Part shown: in pieces, positions 24,847 to 38,379 of the stretch
Layout of the letters: every line of letters starts with the position of its first letter
How positions within the stretch are numbered: the first letter of the stretch is position 1
Origin: Alitabrizicola rongguiensis
Lineage (GTDB): Bacteria; Pseudomonadota; Alphaproteobacteria; Rhodobacterales; Rhodobacteraceae
Assembly: GCF_021491355.1 (NCBI RefSeq)
Contig: NZ_JAKENF010000003.1
Span: 248,001-312,000 of the forward strand
Direction of reading: 5' to 3'
Length of the DNA: 64,000 bases
The notes under the pieces: generated by a model
Database searches by the model: none
The model's input: only the letters and a program-made list of their open reading frames with translations
Told to the model about the DNA's origin: nothing
Program-made: the position numbers and the translations under genes

Positions 24847-26097
24847 TCAGCCGAGCGTCACCAGCGCATGACGCTTGCGCCCCGCCGTCAGCTTCACCGG
24901 CTCCACCAGCTCGCCCGCGCCGAGCATCAGCCCGGCATCGGTCACCAGATCGTCGTTCATCCGCGCGCCGCCCTCGGCGATCAGGCGCTTGGCGTCCTTG
25001 CCCGACTTCGCCAGCCCCGTGCGCACGAACAGTTGCGCGATCGAGATGCCCTCGGCCACGTCCGACGGCCCCAGAACCAGCGTTGGCAGGTCGTCGCCCA
25101 CGCCGCCCTTCTCGAAGACCTCGCGCGCGGTCGCTTCTGCCGCCGCCGCCGCCTCGGCCCCGTGCAGGAGCGTCGTCACCTCGTTGGCGAGCACGATCTT
25201 GGCGCTGTTGATCTCGGACCCCTGCAGCGCGCCGAGCCGGTCGCATTCGTCCAGCGGCAGTTCGGTGTAAAGCTTCAGGAACCGCCCGACATCGGCATCG
25301 GTAGTGTTGCGCCAGAACTGCCAGAACTCGTAAGGCGACAAGAGCTCGGCATTCAGCCAGATCGCGCCGCTCGCCGACTTGCCCATCTTCTTGCCGTCCG
25401 AGGTGGTCAGGAGTGGCGAGGTAAGCCCGAAGACCTCGGCATCGATCACCCGGCGCGTCAGGTCCACGCCGTTGACGATGTTGCCCCACTGATCAGAGCC
25501 GCCCATCTGGATCAGGCAGCCGTAGCGGCGGCGCAGCTCGAGGAAGTCATAGGCCTGCAGGATCATGTAGTTGAATTCGAGGAAGCTCAGCGACTGCTCC
25601 CGGTCGAGCCGCGACTTGACGCTGTCAAAGCTCAGCATCCGGTTGACGCTGAAATGCCGCCCGATGTCGCGCAGGAAGGTCAGGTAGTTCAGCCCGTCCA
25701 GCCATTCGGCATTGTTGACCATGATCGCGTCGGTCGGCCCCTCGCCGAAGCGGACGTAGGGAGAGAAGGCGCGCTTGATCCCGGCGATGTTGGCGTCGAT
25801 CTGCTCGTTGGTCAGCAACGGCCGCTCTTCGGCCCGGAACGAGGGGTCACCGACCTTGGTCGTGCCCCCGCCCATCAGCACGATCGGCTTGTGGCCGGTC
25901 TTCTGCAGCCAGCGCAGCATCATGATCTGGATCAGCGATCCGACATGCAACGAGGTCGCGGTCGCGTCGAAGCCGATATAGCCCGGCACCACCCCCTTGA
26001 CCAAAGCCTCGTCCAGCCCCTGATAATCGGTGCAGTCGGCGAGGTAGCCGCGCTCGATCATCACGCGCATGAAGTCCGATTTCGGGTGGTAGGTCAT
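24847..26097 (-). CDS. tyrS: Tyrosyl-tRNA synthetase
   Basis: A 416-residue class I synthetase that charges tRNA-Tyr. Visible landmarks are the HIGH-equivalent [14 protein letters not shown], the tyrosine-site strand [16 protein letters not shown], the KMSKS-equivalent [14 protein letters not shown], and a C-terminal S4-like RNA-binding domain ([20 protein letters not shown]). I chose ATG 26097 ([13 protein letters not shown]); the 24 codons upstream look unlike the family and run into the anmK leader. Confidence 0.95.
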   Translation of the reverse strand: MTYHPKSDFMRVMIERGYLADCTDYQGLDEALVKGVVPGYIGFDATATSLHVGSLIQIMMLRWLQKTGHKPIVLMGGGTTKVGDPSFRAEERPLLTNEQIDANIAGIKRAFSPYVRFGEGPTDAIMVNNAEWLDGLNYLTFLRDIGRHFSVNRMLSFDSVKSRLDREQSLSFLEFNYMILQAYDFLELRRRYGCLIQMGGSDQWGNIVNGVDLTRRVIDAEVFGLTSPLLTTSDGKKMGKSASGAIWLNAELLSPYEFWQFWRNTTDADVGRFLKLYTELPLDECDRLGALQGSEINSAKIVLANEVTTLLHGAEAAAAAEATAREVFEKGGVGDDLPTLVLGPSDVAEGISIAQLFVRTGLAKSGKDAKRLIAEGGARMNDDLVTDAGLMLGAGELVEPVKLTAGRKRHALVTLG

Positions 26098-26159
26098 TGC
26101 CGTCTCGTGCTTGAAGGAACGGGTGGGATATACCGGGCAAGGGGGGCAAGGGAAAGACC

Positions 26160-27260
26160 ATGCTGACATCGCGCGCCGTCTGGGCCTTGGGAACCATGTC
26201 AGGCACCTCGCTTGACGGGGTGGATGCGGCGATGATCCTGACGGATGGCGAGCGCATCCTTGAGTTCGGGGACACCGCCTACCGGCCCTATGGCGAGTCC
26301 GAGCGGGCTACCCTCCGTGCGGCCCTCGGCCTCTGGCCCGGCGATCCGGGGGTAGAGGCGGCGGCCGAAGTGGTCGAGACCGCCCATGCCGAGCTGCTGT
26401 CGCGCTTCTCGGGGGCCGAGATCATCGGCTTCCACGGCCAGACGCTGGCCCATGACCCGGCGAACCGCCGCACGCATCAGGCCGGGTCCGGCCCGATCCT
26501 GGCCGAGGTGCTGGGTGTGCCGGTGGTCTGGGACTTTCGTTCGGCGGACGTGGCGCTTGGCGGGCAGGGGGCGCCGCTCGTGCCCTACTACCATTTCGCG
26601 CTCGCCCGCCATATCGGCGCGACCCTGCCGGTCGCCTTCCTCAACCTTGGCGGCGTCGGCAATCTGACCTGGGTCGATCCGCGCCAGTCCGGGCCGGAAC
26701 AGCCGGGCGCGGTCATGGCGTTCGACACAGGCCCCGCCAATGCGCCGGTCAACGACCTGATGCTCTTGCGGCTCGGCAAGACGCAGGACGAAGGCGGGGC
26801 GCTTGCCGCAACGGGCACGCCGGACGAGGTGATCCTCGATGCCTTCCTGCGCCATCCCTATTTCCACCGGATGCCGCCCAAGTCCCTTGACCGCAACGAT
26901 TTCGCCAGCCTCTTCCAGGCGGTCGGCGCCTTGAACGATGCCGATGCTGCCGCCACGCTCACCGCCGCCGCCGCCAGGGCCGTGTCGCGTGGGACCGAGC
27001 ATTTCCCGACACCCGTCTCGCGCGTGCTCGTCACCGGGGGCGGGCGCCACAACGCCACGCTGATGGAGATGCTCGACCGCCTGATGGCCGCCGAGGTGGT
27101 CCCGGTGGAAGCAGCGGGGCTGGATGGCGACATGCTCGAAGCGCAGGCATTTGCCTTTCTCGCCGTGCGGGTGGCGCGCGGACTGCCAACCTCCGGCCCC
27201 TCGACCACTGGCGTGGCGGGGCTGGTCGGCGGCGGCCAGATCAGCCGGCCGGGCGGCTGA
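26160..27260 (+). CDS. anmK: Anhydro-N-acetylmuramic acid kinase
   Basis: A 366-residue enzyme that phosphorylates and opens anhydro-MurNAc during recycling of cell-wall sugars. It opens with [20 protein letters not shown], the family phosphate-binding signature, and has [36 protein letters not shown] and the late [15 protein letters not shown]. It is divergent from tyrS with a 62-base gap and overlaps the end of the convergent rarD by 20 bases. Confidence 0.95.
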   Translation: MLTSRAVWALGTMSGTSLDGVDAAMILTDGERILEFGDTAYRPYGESERATLRAALGLWPGDPGVEAAAEVVETAHAELLSRFSGAEIIGFHGQTLAHDPANRRTHQAGSGPILAEVLGVPVVWDFRSADVALGGQGAPLVPYYHFALARHIGATLPVAFLNLGGVGNLTWVDPRQSGPEQPGAVMAFDTGPANAPVNDLMLLRLGKTQDEGGALAATGTPDEVILDAFLRHPYFHRMPPKSLDRNDFASLFQAVGALNDADAAATLTAAAARAVSRGTEHFPTPVSRVLVTGGGRHNATLMEMLDRLMAAEVVPVEAAGLDGDMLEAQAFAFLAVRVARGLPTSGPSTTGVAGLVGGGQISRPGG

Positions 27261-28158
27261 CCCGGAGTTTGGCCAGAAGAGATCCGGTATAGATCGCCAG
27301 CGCCGCCCAGATCATCGGGAAGGCGATCATCCGCGCGGTGCCCATCGGCTCGCCAAAGACGAAGACGGCGGTCAGGAAGATCATCGTCGGCGCGATGTAT
27401 TGCATCATCGCAATGGTCGACAGGCGCAGAAGCTTGGCCCCATTGGCATAAAGCATCAGCGGCACGGCGGTGACGATCCCGCAGCACAGAAGCATCACCG
27501 TGTCGAAGGTGCTGCCTTGCGCGAAATGGCCGGTGCCCTGGACCTGCAGCCAGGCGATGTAGGTGACGGCCGGGATCATGAGCAGCAGCACTTCCAGCAT
27601 GAAGCCCTGGTTCGGGCCGATCGGCAACGAGCGCTTGAAATAGGCGTAGAATCCCCAGGTGCCGGTCAGCGCCAGCGCAACCCAGGGCAACCGCCCGTTC
27701 TCGATGGTGAGGATGGTCACGGCGAGGCCCGCCAAGGCAATGGCCACAAGTTGCGGCTTCGTCAGCTTTTCGCCCAGAAGGACGGCGCCCAGGAACACGC
27801 TGAACAGCGGGTTGATGTAGTAGCCAAGCGCGGCATCCAGCGCGTGACCCGACCCGATGGCCCAGACATAGATTCCCCAGTTGACCGAAATCAGCGCGGC
27901 GGTCACAGCACCCATGGCCAGCATCTTTGGCGTTGTCAGCGCGCGCTTCAGATCGGCGGTCCGCCCGGTGAACAACAGAACCGCCCCGGCAATCGGCACC
28001 GACCACAGCACGCGATGGGCAATGACCTCGACTGGCGAGATATGGGCCAGCGCCTTCATGAAGATCGGCAGGAAGCCCCAGAGGAAATAGGCTCCGAGCG
28101 CGTAGAGAAAGCCCGGCAGCGTGTCGCCGCTTTGGGTCTGGTCGGTCGTGCTGGCCAT
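27241..28158 (-). CDS. rarD: RarD-type EamA permease
   Basis: A 305-residue membrane protein with about ten hydrophobic segments. The opening [20 protein letters not shown] and the block [20 protein letters not shown] are typical of RarD, and [21 protein letters not shown] is the conserved half-way motif. Substrates of RarD proteins are mostly unproven. The C-terminal codons overlap the convergent anmK by 20 bases, so terminators for either gene would lie inside the other. Confidence 0.9.
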   Translation of the reverse strand: MASTTDQTQSGDTLPGFLYALGAYFLWGFLPIFMKALAHISPVEVIAHRVLWSVPIAGAVLLFTGRTADLKRALTTPKMLAMGAVTAALISVNWGIYVWAIGSGHALDAALGYYINPLFSVFLGAVLLGEKLTKPQLVAIALAGLAVTILTIENGRLPWVALALTGTWGFYAYFKRSLPIGPNQGFMLEVLLLMIPAVTYIAWLQVQGTGHFAQGSTFDTVMLLCCGIVTAVPLMLYANGAKLLRLSTIAMMQYIAPTMIFLTAVFVFGEPMGTARMIAFPMIWAALAIYTGSLLAKLRVSRPAG

Positions 28159-28245
28159 GATGTCCTCCGGAGCGGCGGTCTAGCCGGTCCGCGCAGCAAG
28201 CGCCAATCACCAATTCCGTTCCTGGCCGTCACGAAACGTGATGAA

Positions 28246-28668
28246 TCAGCCGGGAATGGCGAAACCGGGCGGCGCCAGTTCGAAGCCCTCGAAGCGGAAG
28301 CCGGGGCTGACCGTGCAACCGACCAGCGTCCATGCGCCGGTCGAGCGGGCGCTCTGCCAGTGATGCGCGGGCACGATGCCCTGCGGGGCCTCGCCGGACA
28401 GGACTGACGCGCCGAGGCGCAGGTGCCGCGCGGGACCCGCCGCGGTCTCCGCAATGGAGAGGATCAGCGGCGCCCCGGCATGAAAGTGCCAGATTTCAAC
28501 GGCATCGACCCGGTGCCAGTGGCTCGTCTCACCCGCCTTGAGCAGGAACAGGATCGACGTTCCCGCAGGACGTCCCTCGCCGTCGGCAATCCAGGTCTGA
28601 CGATACCAGCCGCCCTCGGGATGGGGGGCGAGGCCGAGCGCGGCGATGATCCGATCGGCCTCGTCCAT
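28246..28668 (-). CDS. Cupin family protein (DUF985 / cupin_5)
   Basis: A 140-residue single-domain cupin. It has the family opening PHPEGGWYRQTWIADG, a metal-type cupin motif in TSHWHRVDAVEIWHFHAGAP (several His and a Glu), and GCTVSPGFRFEGFELAPPGF at the end. The reaction is not established. It starts only 3 bases after the enolase stop on the same strand, so it is probably expressed with eno. Confidence 0.88.
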   Translation of the reverse strand: MDEADRIIAALGLAPHPEGGWYRQTWIADGEGRPAGTSILFLLKAGETSHWHRVDAVEIWHFHAGAPLILSIAETAAGPARHLRLGASVLSGEAPQGIVPAHHWQSARSTGAWTLVGCTVSPGFRFEGFELAPPGFAIPG

Positions 28669-28671
28669 CCG

Positions 28672-31321
<2,650 letters not shown>

Positions 31322-31462
31322 CGGCATCTCCGGGCAGTCAGCCGCTTCTTTCCCCGGCTTTAGGGTATTCGCGCGCCCCTCGCCAGTGGCAACCGCGGGC
31401 CGGGTTGACTCGGCGCGGTCCTGCGCCAAGGGTGGCGCCGCAGCGCGACGGGAAGGACGATC

Positions 31463-32365
31463 ATGCCGCGGAAAGACAGGCTGGATGCGGTTGGCATCGG
31501 CGCATTGATCGCGATCTCGACGCTCCTCGCCTTCAATCAGATCGTGGTCAAGGTCGTGAATGCCGGCTTGCAGCCGGTTTTCTTCGCCGGCCTGCGCTCG
31601 GCCCTGGCCGTGGTTTCGGTGCTGGCCTGGATGCGCTTCCGCGGGATCTCGCACCGGATCCCACGCGCCACCCTGCCGGCGGCGCTTTCGATGGGCGTGG
31701 CTTTCGCGGCCGAGTTCCTGTGCCTGTTCATCGCGCTTGACCTGACCACGGTCGTCCGGGCGGCGATCCTGTTCTATACGATGCCGCTGTGGTTCTCTCT
31801 TCTGGCGCATTTCTTCCTGCCGGGCGAACGGATCACCGCCCTGAAGGCGACAGGGCTGATCTTTGCCTTTGCCGGGACAGCCTGGGCGATTCTGGACAAG
31901 GGCAGTTCGACGGGCAGTCAGGCGAGCTTTGCCGGCGATCTCTGTGCGCTTGGCGGTGCCTTTGGCTGGGCCATGACCGCCTTCCTTGCGCGCGGATCGG
32001 CGATGGGGCGCGAGCGACCGGAGACGCAGCTTTTCTGGATGGTCCTCGTATCGGGGCCTATCCTGATTCTGGTGGCTCCGGCCTTCGGGCCACTGGTCCG
32101 CGATATCCAGCCGCTCCACATCTGGGGGCTTCTGTTCCAGGCGGTCGTCGTTGTCACCGGCGGATTTGTGGCCTGGCTGTGGGTTCTGTCAGTCTATCCG
32201 GCCTCGACGGTGGCGAGTTTCTCCTTCCTTACGCCGATCTTCGGGATGCTTCTGGGCTGGATTCTGCTGGGAGAACCGATCGGGCCGGGGATTCTCGGCG
32301 CGGCGGCCCTGGTCGCGGTGGGAATCATCCTGATCAATCGCCGTCCGGCATTGCCTGAAAACTAG
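31463..32365 (+). CDS. DMT-superfamily (EamA) transporter
   Basis: A 300-residue membrane protein with ten predicted helices in two repeats (GALIAISTLLAFNQIVVKVV; VVVTGGFVAWLWVLSVYPAS, then TPIFGMLLGWILLGEPIGPG). It is divergent from the Fur-family gene across 141 bases. The substrate is unknown. It is the third EamA-type gene within 5 kb, but differs enough from the others not to be a recent copy. Confidence 0.85.
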   Translation: MPRKDRLDAVGIGALIAISTLLAFNQIVVKVVNAGLQPVFFAGLRSALAVVSVLAWMRFRGISHRIPRATLPAALSMGVAFAAEFLCLFIALDLTTVVRAAILFYTMPLWFSLLAHFFLPGERITALKATGLIFAFAGTAWAILDKGSSTGSQASFAGDLCALGGAFGWAMTAFLARGSAMGRERPETQLFWMVLVSGPILILVAPAFGPLVRDIQPLHIWGLLFQAVVVVTGGFVAWLWVLSVYPASTVASFSFLTPIFGMLLGWILLGEPIGPGILGAAALVAVGIILINRRPALPEN

Positions 32366-32654
32366 GCGCGGAATGTCGCAGCTGCGGTGAGCGCTGTTGC
32401 TGCCCTAGTCGTGCAGGATTTCGCATCGAAAATCAGCCAATTCGCGCAAGGGACCGTGATTTCGTGGGAAACCGGAAGTTGCCACTGGCGATCCCCCGGC
32501 TTCTGCACAGCCTTGCCCACATCTGGTATGAATCGCTCAGGCCGCGCCAAGATGTGGCGAAGTTGCAGTCAAGGCGAAACTTCGCTCACGGAGCGTAAAA
32601 AAACCGTTGCAGACCCCTTCCGCTTACCGCAGATTGACGCGGTAGCCGGACAAG

Positions 32655-32670
32655 ACACTAGATATAGTGT
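32655..32670 (+). promoter_or_regulatory. nrdJ: NrdR box in the nrdJ promoter
   Basis: ACACTAGATATAGTGT is a near-perfect inverted repeat that fits the NrdR operator consensus ACACWAWATMTWGTGT in all but one position. It starts 15 bases after TTGACG and so covers the likely -10 region, a position suited to repression by NrdR. A second box at the usual spacing was not seen. Confidence 0.8.
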
Positions 32671-32839
32671 TGGCCGGGAGGGACAGAAGCTTAACCAAGA
32701 TTAACGCATCCGAAGGATGCGGATGGCTGGGGTGCAACCGCATTCCGGGCCCGGTTTTCTTGTCTTTCTCGCCACCGGAACTGGACAACTGCCGGACGGG
32801 GGGAACACCCCGCCGGCCACAAAGCGGAGACGGGGCAGA
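32671..32839 (+). other. nrdJ: Structured leader of nrdJ
   Basis: About 170 bases between the NrdR box and the start codon. Hairpins include CGCATCC-GAA-GGATGCG (32705-32721) and CGGGG/CCCCG around 32800. The length and folding potential suggest a regulatory 5' UTR, but I recognise no known riboswitch. Confidence 0.4.
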
Positions 32840-35800
32840 ATGAAGATCGAGCGCAGATTCACGACGACCGAGACAGGCGCCTATGGCGCGTTGGAATTCA
32901 CCACCACAACGTCCGAAATCCGCAATCCGGACGGCAAGATCGTCTTCCGCAACGAAGCTGTGGAGGTGCCCGAGGGCTGGAGCCAGGTCGCGTCCGACGT
33001 GCTTGCCCAGAAGTACTTTCGCAAGGCCGGCGTCCCGGCGCGGTTGAAGCGCGTCAAGGAAAAGGGCGTGCCCGAGTTCCTGTGGCGCTCGGTTCCCGAT
33101 GAAGAGGCGCTGGCTGCGCTGCCGGAAAACGAGCGCTTTGTGGGCGAGACCTCGGCCCGTCAGGTCTTCGACCGTCTGGCCGGCGCCTGGGCCTATTGGG
33201 GTTGGAAGGGCGGCTACTTCTCGACCGAGGCCGACGCCCGTGCCTATCACGACGAAATGCGTTACATGCTAGCATGTCAGATGGCGGCTCCCAATTCTCC
33301 TCAATGGTTTAACACCGGTCTGCACTGGGCTTACGGCATCGACGGCCCCTCGCAGGGGCACTTCTATGTCGACTACAAGACCGGCAAACTGGTGAAGTCG
33401 GACTCTGCCTACGAGCATCCGCAGCCGCATGCCTGCTTCATCCAGTCGGTATCGGACGACCTGGTGAACGAGGGCGGGATCATGGATCTGTGGGTCCGCG
33501 AGGCGCGTCTGTTCAAGTATGGCTCGGGCACCGGCACCAACTTCTCGTCGTTGCGGGGCGAGGGTGAAAAGCTGTCGGGCGGCGGCAAGTCCTCGGGCCT
33601 GATGGGCTTCCTCAAGATCGGCGACCGGGCGGCGGGCGCGATCAAATCGGGCGGCACCACCCGCCGGGCGGCCAAGATGGTGATCTGCGACATGGATCAC
33701 CCGGATATCGAGCAGTTCATCAACTGGAAGGTCATCGAGGAACAGAAAGTTGCCTCGCTGGTGGCCGGCTCCAAGATGCACGAGCAGAAGCTGAACGAGA
33801 TCTTCGCGGCGATCCGTGGGTTCGACGGCAGCGAAGCCGGTGCGACCGACCCGGCGGTAAACGCCGCGCTGAAGGCCGCGATCCGCTCGGCCAAGAAGGC
33901 GATGATCCCAGAAACCTACATCAACCGGGTTCTTCAATACGCCGCGCAAGGCTTTGGCAGCATTGAGTTTCCGACCTACGACACCGACTGGGATTCGGAA
34001 GCTTACATCACCGTTTCGGGCCAGAACTCCAACAACTCGGTCCGCGTCACCGACGCCTTCCTGAAGGCCGTGCGCGAGGATGCCGACTGGGAGCTGATCC
34101 GCCGCACCGATGGCAAGGTCGCCAAGACCATCAAGGCGCGCGAGCTGTGGGACCAGATCGGCCATGCCGCCTGGGCCTGCGCCGACCCCGGCATCCAGTT
34201 CCACGACACCGTCAACGCCTGGCACACCTGCCCGGAAGACGGACCGATCCGGGGATCCAACCCCTGCTCGGAATACATGTTCCTCGACGATACGGCCTGC
34301 AACCTGGCGTCGATGAACCTGCTGACCTTCTACAAGGACGGTCGCTTCGACGCCGAAGGTTATGTCCACGCGACCCGTCTCTGGACGGTGACACTGGAAG
34401 TATCGGTGATGATGGCGCAGTTCCCGTCGAAGGAAATCGCGCAACTGTCCTATGACTTCCGCACCCTCGGCCTCGGCTATGCCAATATCGGCGGCCTCCT
34501 GATGAACATGGGCCTTGGCTACGACTCGAAAGAGGGTCGGGCGCTGTGCGGTGCGCTGACCGCGATCATGACCGGCGTGACCTATGCGACCTCGGCCGAG
34601 ATGGCGGGTGAGCTGGGTCCGTTCCCCGGCTATGCCCGCAACTCCCACCACATGCTGCGCGTGATCCGCAACCACCGCCGCGCGGCGTTTTCCGAAACGA
34701 CCGGTTATGAATCGGTCAACGTCGCCCCGGTCGCCCTCGATGCCGAGGGCTGCCCGGACGTGACGCTGGTCACGCTCGCCCGTCAGGCCTGGAACGAGGC
34801 GCTGCGCCTGGGCGAGATCCATGGCTACCGCAACGCCCAGACCACGGTGATCGCGCCGACCGGCACGATCGGTCTGGTGATGGACTGCGACACGACCGGG
34901 ATCGAGCCGGACTTCGCGCTGGTTAAGTTCAAGAAGCTTGCCGGTGGCGGTTACTTCAAGATCATCAACCAAAGCGTTCCTGCGGCTCTGGAAACCCTCG
35001 GTTACACCCAATCACAGATTGCCGAGATCGTGGCCTATGCCGTGGGTCACGGCAGCCTCGGCCAGGCGCCGGGCATCAACCATACCGCGCTGATCGGGCA
35101 CGGCTTCGGCGCGGCGGAGATTGCCAAGATCGAGGCGGCGCTGCCGACCGCCTTCGACATCCGCTTTGTCTTCAACCAGTGGACGCTCGGTGAAGAGTTC
35201 TGTGCAGGAACGCTTGGTATCCCCGCGGAAAAGCTGGCAGATCCGACATTCGACCTGCTCGCGCATCTGGGATTCACCAAGGCGCAAGTTGCCGCGGCCA
35301 ATGACCATGTCTGCGGGACGATGACGCTGGAAGGCGCACCGCATCTGAAGGTCGCGCATTATCCCGTCTTCGACTGCGCGAACATCTGCGGCAAGAAGGG
35401 TACGCGCTACCTCTCGGTGGAAAGCCACATCCACATGATGGCGGCGGCGCAGAGCTTCATATCGGGCGCGATCTCGAAGACGATCAACATGCCGAATACG
35501 GCAACTATCGCCGATACTCTCGCGGCTTACGAGCTGTCGTGGAAGTTGGGTGTGAAGGCCAACGCGCTGTATCGCGACGGCTCGAAACTCAGCCAGCCGC
35601 TCGCCTCGGCACTCGTCGAGGATGACGAGGAAGCCGAAGAGATCCTCGCCACCGGCACGCCCGCCGAGAAGGCCCAGGTCGTGGCCGAGAAGATCATCGA
35701 GAAGGTGATCGTCAAGGAGATCGTCCGCAGCCACCGCGAGAAGCTGCCGGAACGCCGCAAGGGCTATACCCAGAAGGCGATCGTCGGCGGGCACAAGGTC

Positions 35801-36499
35801 TACCTGCGCACCGGTGAATATGGCGATGGCTCGCTCGGCGAGATCTTCATCGACATGCACAAGGAGGGCGCGGGCTTCCGGGCGATGATGAACAACTTCG
35901 CAATCGCTGTGAGCGTCGGCCTGCAATACGGCGTTCCGCTTGAGGAATTCGTCGAAGCTTTCACCTTCACCCGGTTCGAGCCGGCAGGCATGGTGCAGGG
36001 CAATGACTCGATCAAGAACGCGACTTCGATCCTCGACTACATCTTCCGGGAACTGGCGGTCTCCTATCTCGACCGCACGGACCTGGCGCATGTGAAACCG
36101 CAAGGCGCGGCCTTTGACGACCTCGGCCGCGGCGACGAGGAAGGCAAGCGCAACATCGGCGAGGTGAGTGAGGCAGCGGCATCGAAATCGGTGGAACTGC
36201 TGAAGTCGATCAGTTCGACCGGCTACCTGCGCAAGCGCCTGCCGCAGGAATTGGTTGTGCTGCAGGGCGGGATCGCGTCCTCGGCCTTTGCGACGGATGG
36301 GATCTCGGTGAGCTTTGCAGAAACCTCGATCGGGGCAACGGCGCTGGCCACGGGAACGGTGTCGATGGACGCCCGGACCAAGGCCAAGATGCAGGGCTAT
36401 GAGGGCGATCCCTGCGGAGAATGCGGCAACTACACGCTGGTCCGCAACGGCACCTGCATGAAGTGCAACACCTGCGGCGGCACGAGCGGCTGCAGCTGA
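32840..36499 (+). CDS. nrdJ: Adenosylcobalamin-dependent (class II) ribonucleoside-diphosphate reductase
   Basis: A 1219-residue enzyme that makes deoxyribonucleotides using vitamin B12 and so works with or without oxygen. Conserved blocks are [53 protein letters not shown], the [20 protein letters not shown] catalytic-cysteine region, and [20 protein letters not shown]. The C-terminal [16 protein letters not shown] and [13 protein letters not shown] form the redox-active cysteine tail. ATG 32840 follows GGAGACGGGGCAG; 41 further codons upstream are open but look like leader. No intein is visible. Confidence 0.95.
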   Translation: MKIERRFTTTETGAYGALEFTTTTSEIRNPDGKIVFRNEAVEVPEGWSQVASDVLAQKYFRKAGVPARLKRVKEKGVPEFLWRSVPDEEALAALPENERFVGETSARQVFDRLAGAWAYWGWKGGYFSTEADARAYHDEMRYMLACQMAAPNSPQWFNTGLHWAYGIDGPSQGHFYVDYKTGKLVKSDSAYEHPQPHACFIQSVSDDLVNEGGIMDLWVREARLFKYGSGTGTNFSSLRGEGEKLSGGGKSSGLMGFLKIGDRAAGAIKSGGTTRRAAKMVICDMDHPDIEQFINWKVIEEQKVASLVAGSKMHEQKLNEIFAAIRGFDGSEAGATDPAVNAALKAAIRSAKKAMIPETYINRVLQYAAQGFGSIEFPTYDTDWDSEAYITVSGQNSNNSVRVTDAFLKAVREDADWELIRRTDGKVAKTIKARELWDQIGHAAWACADPGIQFHDTVNAWHTCPEDGPIRGSNPCSEYMFLDDTACNLASMNLLTFYKDGRFDAEGYVHATRLWTVTLEVSVMMAQFPSKEIAQLSYDFRTLGLGYANIGGLLMNMGLGYDSKEGRALCGALTAIMTGVTYATSAEMAGELGPFPGYARNSHHMLRVIRNHRRAAFSETTGYESVNVAPVALDAEGCPDVTLVTLARQAWNEALRLGEIHGYRNAQTTVIAPTGTIGLVMDCDTTGIEPDFALVKFKKLAGGGYFKIINQSVPAALETLGYTQSQIAEIVAYAVGHGSLGQAPGINHTALIGHGFGAAEIAKIEAALPTAFDIRFVFNQWTLGEEFCAGTLGIPAEKLADPTFDLLAHLGFTKAQVAAANDHVCGTMTLEGAPHLKVAHYPVFDCANICGKKGTRYLSVESHIHMMAAAQSFISGAISKTINMPNTATIADTLAAYELSWKLGVKANALYRDGSKLSQPLASALVEDDEEAEEILATGTPAEKAQVVAEKIIEKVIVKEIVRSHREKLPERRKGYTQKAIVGGHKVYLRTGEYGDGSLGEIFIDMHKEGAGFRAMMNNFAIAVSVGLQYGVPLEEFVEAFTFTRFEPAGMVQGNDSIKNATSILDYIFRELAVSYLDRTDLAHVKPQGAAFDDLGRGDEEGKRNIGEVSEAAASKSVELLKSISSTGYLRKRLPQELVVLQGGIASSAFATDGISVSFAETSIGATALATGTVSMDARTKAKMQGYEGDPCGECGNYTLVRNGTCMKCNTCGGTSGCS

Positions 36500-36510
36500 G
36501 GAGGCGCAGT

Positions 36511-37119
36511 ATGAAGAATCATCCGACCATTTCGGCTCCGCGCGCCGCGCTTGTATTCAAAGAGATGGTTGATTGTCGGCGCGGGTTTCGTGCCGACAAT
36601 GAGTTCTTCAAAATGCCTGAATTATTGGATTTTCTGTTCGATGATCATGGTATGTGGCGAATAAACACTTATCGATCAAAGGAGACCGAGGACTACAAGC
36701 GCAAGGCGGGTGTCATTGCGTTTGGTGACTCCGTTACGATTACGATCGACGAAATATTGCTCAGGAAGGCGAAGGATGGCTGTAAGCTTTCGAACTTCAT
36801 TCTTGCGCACGAGCTTGGGCATGTTGCGTTGGATCACCACCGTCGAGGCTTGGTAACTAAGCACTTTCAGCTTTTCCGAACACAGTCGGGTATGAGTAAC
36901 GTGCCTCCGACTTCTGAGGAACTCGAGACCAACTACGCTGCAGTGTTTCTGCAGTGCGGCATAGCTCTCTTTGATGAACGTTTGACCGCACTTGAGTTGG
37001 CGCATCGCGCTTTTTCGGATGTTGGCTATGTGGAGAAGGCTCAGCGCTTGGTACGACTACCAGCATTTAGAAGAGAGCTGAGCAAGTTGACGAAGAAATA
37101 CCCACGGATCGTGCTTTAG
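36511..37119 (+). CDS. ImmA/IrrE-family metallo-endopeptidase, isolated
   Basis: A 202-residue protein with the zinc-protease motif ILAHELGHVALDHHRR (HExxH at about residues 100-104). The second acidic ligand probably lies in SEELETNYAAVFLQCG. ImmA/IrrE proteases usually cleave a partner repressor, often encoded next door with a helix-turn-helix; no partner is seen here. Base composition is visibly lower in GC than both neighbours, with AT-rich codons throughout, which suggests recent acquisition. It follows nrdJ by 11 bases with its own GAGGAGG ribosome site, so it may be co-transcribed. Confidence 0.8.
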   Translation: MKNHPTISAPRAALVFKEMVDCRRGFRADNEFFKMPELLDFLFDDHGMWRINTYRSKETEDYKRKAGVIAFGDSVTITIDEILLRKAKDGCKLSNFILAHELGHVALDHHRRGLVTKHFQLFRTQSGMSNVPPTSEELETNYAAVFLQCGIALFDERLTALELAHRAFSDVGYVEKAQRLVRLPAFRRELSKLTKKYPRIVL

Positions 37120-37154
37120 CCGACATATACTGGCCTAGTTGATTTATCTTTAGT

Positions 37155-37622
37155 TCACATATCCCGCTGCCTGTCCCAGCCCAACCACCAGTCCAGCGAC
37201 AGCCGGCCCGGTCCCTTGGCGATGAGTGCCAGGAAGCAGGCGGCCCAGAGGCCGTGGGTGGGCCAGGCGTCGGGATAGACGAAGACCTCGATCACCGTGG
37301 TCATGCCGAGAAGCGCCAGCGCCGAGAGGCGGGTGCAGAGGCCGAGGACCAACAGGATCGGGAAGAAATGCTCGGCGAAGGTCGCCATGACCGCCGCGAC
37401 ATGCGGCGGGATCAGCGGCAGGGCGTAGTCGTTTTCGAACAGGTACCAGGTACTGTCTGCGATCCACCAGCCGTCGACCTTGGTCTGGCCCGAGGCCCAG
37501 AAGATCGAGGCGGGGATGAGGCGGGCGAAGAGCGCCGGCACCTCCCAGGGTAGGCGGCCGAGAACCGCGTTGATCCTGCGCAGGAGGGGCGCGTGGCTCA
37601 GGCACATGGTCATGTCAGACAT
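37155..37622 (-). CDS. DoxX-family membrane protein of the bufferin operon
   Basis: A 155-residue protein with four likely membrane helices ([80 protein letters not shown]). DoxX proteins are frequent last members of DUF2282-DUF692-DUF2063 operons. ATG 37622 overlaps the stop of the DUF2063 gene by 8 bases; the longer frame upstream is that gene's shadow. Its role in the pathway is not established. Confidence 0.82.
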   Translation of the reverse strand: MSDMTMCLSHAPLLRRINAVLGRLPWEVPALFARLIPASIFWASGQTKVDGWWIADSTWYLFENDYALPLIPPHVAAVMATFAEHFFPILLVLGLCTRLSALALLGMTTVIEVFVYPDAWPTHGLWAACFLALIAKGPGRLSLDWWLGWDRQRDM

Positions 37623-38379
37623 CGGTCGTCTCCCGGGAGATGAGGGCGCCCGCAGCGGAGAGGCGCAGGATGAGGTGGGTCGGGTCGAAGCGGGGATCGG
37701 CGACACGGGCGGCTCCGGCGGCGCCAAGGAGGTGCCCGGTCTTGCCGAGGCCGACGATGAAGAGCGACTCCGCTCGGGTCAGCCGCCAGATCTCGACATC
37801 GAGGAGGCGGTTGCGCAGGACGAGCGCGATCTCTTCCTGCAACGGGTTGATCTCACCCGGCGCGGCGCCGGGCTGATGCGCGGCCCAGATCGTCACGAAG
37901 GCATGGCGGGCGCGCAGAAGCTGGACCGAGGGGTGGAGGGCGACGCAGGCGATGTCGGCCCCGGTGGCGGCGCGGGCCAGCGCCTCGCCCGTCAGGGGCG
38001 GCGGGTCGGCGGCGTGGTAGGCGATGCCGCGCGCATATTCGAGCCGGGCAACATCGGCGAGGTAGGGCAGGCCGGCCGCCGGGGGAAAGCCGCGCAGGAA
38101 GGCGGGGAAATCCTCGCCCCAGAGCATCAGGACCGGATTTGTCGGCTTGTGCTGTGCGATGAAAAGGCGCGCCGTCGCCCGGAAGAAGTCGTCGCCGACC
38201 AGCGCCTTGACCACCGGAAACCGGGTGGCCAGCGCCTCGATCAGGCCGTGGGTGACATTGTTGCGGTAGACGGCGAAGCGGCGGTCGATTTCGGCCGGGA
38301 GCGCCTTGGCCCCGGGGGGAAGCGTGCCGGTCGCAAGTCCGTCGCGGAAGGCTGCGATCAGGTCAGGATGCGAGTGCAT
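37615..38379 (-). CDS. DUF2063 protein, BufC-like partner of the bufferin maturase
   Basis: A 254-residue protein with the HvfC/BufC N-terminal domain ([60 protein letters not shown]) and a C-terminal domain ([20 protein letters not shown]). Often annotated as putative DNA-binding domain, it acts in known systems as partner of the DUF692 enzyme, probably recognising the precursor peptide. It overlaps the DUF692 gene by 17 bases. Confidence 0.87.
   Translation of the reverse strand: MHSHPDLIAAFRDGLATGTLPPGAKALPAEIDRRFAVYRNNVTHGLIEALATRFPVVKALVGDDFFRATARLFIAQHKPTNPVLMLWGEDFPAFLRGFPPAAGLPYLADVARLEYARGIAYHAADPPPLTGEALARAATGADIACVALHPSVQLLRARHAFVTIWAAHQPGAAPGEINPLQEEIALVLRNRLLDVEIWRLTRAESLFIVGLGKTGHLLGAAGAARVADPRFDPTHLILRLSAAGALISRETTDV

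Larger units (their letters stand above)
32366..32839. other. nrdJ upstream region
   Basis: About 470 bases without a convincing gene. The proximal half shows nothing I can name. The distal half holds a -35-like TTGACG (32634-32639), an NrdR box (32655-32670) and a hairpin-rich leader (32671-32839). Confidence 0.6.

Noticed and set aside
32481-32488. GCCACTGG as part of a cobalamin riboswitch for nrdJ
   Set aside because: It lies about 150 bases upstream of the predicted promoter, so outside the message, and the remaining conserved B12-element segments are not visible.
32717-32839. 41-residue N-terminal extension of NrdJ
   Set aside because: The stretch has no similarity to class II reductases, overlaps leader hairpins, and ATG 32840 has a good ribosome site.
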